From Fibrobacter sp. UWR2 (lineage in GTDB: Bacteria > Fibrobacterota > Fibrobacteria > Fibrobacterales > Fibrobacteraceae), in NCBI RefSeq assembly GCF_002210285.1, contig NZ_MWQE01000009.1:1-64000 (forward strand): DNA of 64,000 bases. Direction: 5' to 3'. Each line of letters opens with the position of its first letter. Position 1 is the stretch's first letter. The notes under the pieces are model-generated. The model did no database searches. It was not told the origin of the DNA and saw nothing but the letters and a program-made list of their open reading frames with translations. A program made the translations under genes and the position numbers. This document shows positions 62,176-64,000 of the stretch, one piece after another.

Positions 62176-64000
<1,825 letters not shown>

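Overview
The window looks like an origin-proximal piece of a Gram-negative chromosome, most likely Fibrobacter or a close relative. That is an inference from gene content and style, not from a database match. Supporting signs are many lipoproteins and outer-membrane barrel proteins, a bactofilin, rsmG-parA-parB with parS sites, a FecR-like protein, and accessory islands with lower GC than the core. No rRNA, transposase, integrase or CRISPR array was found. There is one tRNA.

Layout. (1) 1-20.4 kb is a defence and accessory island. It holds an HNH protein, a permuted-papain (YiiX-like) protein with a small membrane partner, and a compact minus-strand operon. In transcription order the operon encodes a PLD-SNF2 helicase, a large adenine methyltransferase, a 157-residue protein, an EVE-type McrB split by a frameshift, and McrC. 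Diverging from it is an ATPase/TOPRIM pair with a third gene carrying two ExoX-C-like domains, preceded by a leader micro-ORF. Then come an orphan HicB, a short ORF6N protein, a membrane coiled-coil protein, and an unknown protein that shares a motif with a nearby small gene. (2) 20.6-26.2 kb is core: an SGNH hydrolase, DUF3392, sbcC and sbcD. (3) 26.2-37.7 kb is a second AT-rich island. It contains a queuosine-precursor-type transporter overlapping a double glycosyltransferase, which overlaps a kinase-like/GT2/GT2/radical SAM fusion of 1068 residues. Next to it are an unknown 1069-residue protein and a radical SAM/SPASM maturase 16 nt upstream of a precursor whose C-terminal half is a 5-5-7 cysteine repeat of 17 residues. 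(4) 38-46 kb is core: nadA, mnmA, an HD-GYP gene with an in-frame stop, a patatin and a FecR-like protein. (5) 46-54.5 kb is origin-like: DnaA boxes, four parS or parS-like sites, rsmG (carrying an in-frame palindromic repeat), parA, parB, an M23 peptidase and a bactofilin. (6) 54.5-64 kb has a phosphoesterase, tRNA(CAU), a NERD-helicase, several envelope proteins and the start of secA.

The best candidates for an undescribed system are the Cys-repeat peptide with its radical SAM maturase (35.6-37.7 kb, perhaps with the 1069-residue protein) and the kinase/GT/GT/radical SAM fusion operon (26.2-31.6 kb). The helicase/methyltransferase/McrBC operon is an unusual assembly of known defence parts.
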